5,964 nucleotides of DNA from Pseudomonadota bacterium. GTDB taxonomy: Bacteria > Pseudomonadota > Gammaproteobacteria > Arenicellales > Poriferihabitantaceae. Shown in pieces: positions 5,711-5,964 of this stretch. Location: positions 1 through 5,964 of the forward strand of contig JAAELZ010000328.1 of NCBI GenBank assembly GCA_024226105.1, read 5' to 3'. Position numbers and translations under genes: made by a program. Position 1 is the stretch's first letter; each line of letters opens with the position of its first letter. The notes under the pieces were generated by a model. It was not told where the DNA came from and ran no database searches. It was given only the letters and a program-made list of their open reading frames with translations.

Positions 5711-5964
5711 ATGACAAAAGCCCAATCCATACTCTTTGATCTCGATGGCACGTTGCTGGATACGGCGCCCGACCTGGTGGCCGCGTTAAATGGCGTACTC
5801 AAAGCGCACGGCCAGCCTGAGCAATCAGTCGAGGTTGCGAGGCCTTATGTTTCACGCGGCGCGCGCGGCCTGTTGCAGTGCGGCTTTGGTTTGAGTGAAG
5901 AGGCACCGGAATACACCGGCTATGTTGAGGAATTCCTGGGCTTCTACCGTGATGCACTGTGTGA
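5711..5964 (+). CDS. mupP: HAD-family phosphatase, probably MurNAc-6-phosphate phosphatase MupP (3' end cut by window edge)
   Basis: An ATG at 5711 opens a frame that runs off the right edge after 84 codons. An in-frame TAA two codons upstream and the position of the catalytic motif fix the start. HAD motif I is ILFDLDGTLLDTAPD (7-21), with Asp10 as the nucleophile and Asp12 as acid/base. The cap domain follows, with RPYVSRGARGLL (44-55), whose GAR matches the GGAR stretch of MupP/Gph-type enzymes, and EFLGFYRDAL (74-83). Motifs II-IV lie beyond the edge. The fold is shared by phosphoglycolate phosphatase (Gph) and MupP, the Pseudomonas enzyme that dephosphorylates N-acetylmuramic acid 6-phosphate in cell-wall recycling. 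Position directly after mtaD-ubiG is the Pseudomonas mupP context and tips the call. Full length should be about 220-230 residues. No Shine-Dalgarno precedes the ATG. Confidence 0.78.
   Translation, partial: MTKAQSILFDLDGTLLDTAPDLVAALNGVLKAHGQPEQSVEVARPYVSRGARGLLQCGFGLSEEAPEYTGYVEEFLGFYRDALC

Noticed and set aside
1..5964. A new defence, mobile or biosynthetic system
   Set aside because: All six genes belong to familiar housekeeping or transport families, and no gene-free stretch is long enough to hide another. Only the small palindromic elements are unexplained.

Overview
The window is ordinary, gene-dense gammaproteobacterial chromosome of moderate GC. The best guide to its origin is the same-strand order mtaD - ubiG - mupP on the right, which is familiar from Pseudomonas and related gammaproteobacteria. 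Protein sequences and gene order fit a member of that broad group, perhaps a marine or Cellvibrio-like lineage. That placement is inferred from gene content; no marker gene is present.

Left part (1-795, + strand): the body of a class II glutamine amidotransferase of the YafJ type, cut by the left edge so that its start and catalytic N-terminal Cys are missing. It converges with an SLC13-type membrane transporter (860-2635, - strand) that carries two TrkA-C (RCK_C) domains in its central cytoplasmic loop. A compact double palindrome (2668-2741) lies just upstream of the transporter. Next comes a short AlkA-type 3-methyladenine DNA glycosylase (2773-3396, - strand).

Right part (+ strand): a 68-base divergent intergenic region leads to mtaD (MTA/SAH deaminase, 3465-4784), ubiG (ubiquinone O-methyltransferase, 4829-5539) and the first 84 codons of a HAD phosphatase that is probably mupP (5711 to the edge). 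UbiG produces S-adenosylhomocysteine and MtaD can deaminate it, so these two neighbours make biochemical sense together. MupP belongs to peptidoglycan (MurNAc) recycling, and its link to the other two is positional. The 171-base ubiG-mupP gap holds a strong hairpin and a degenerate inverted partner of REP type.

I found no mobile element with a transposase, CRISPR array, tRNA or rRNA, and no clear sign of a new multi-gene system. The points most worth a second look are the two palindromic intergenic elements, the repeat-derived false N-terminus of the transporter, the general lack of Shine-Dalgarno sequences, and the likely MupP identity of a gene that is easily mislabelled phosphoglycolate phosphatase.
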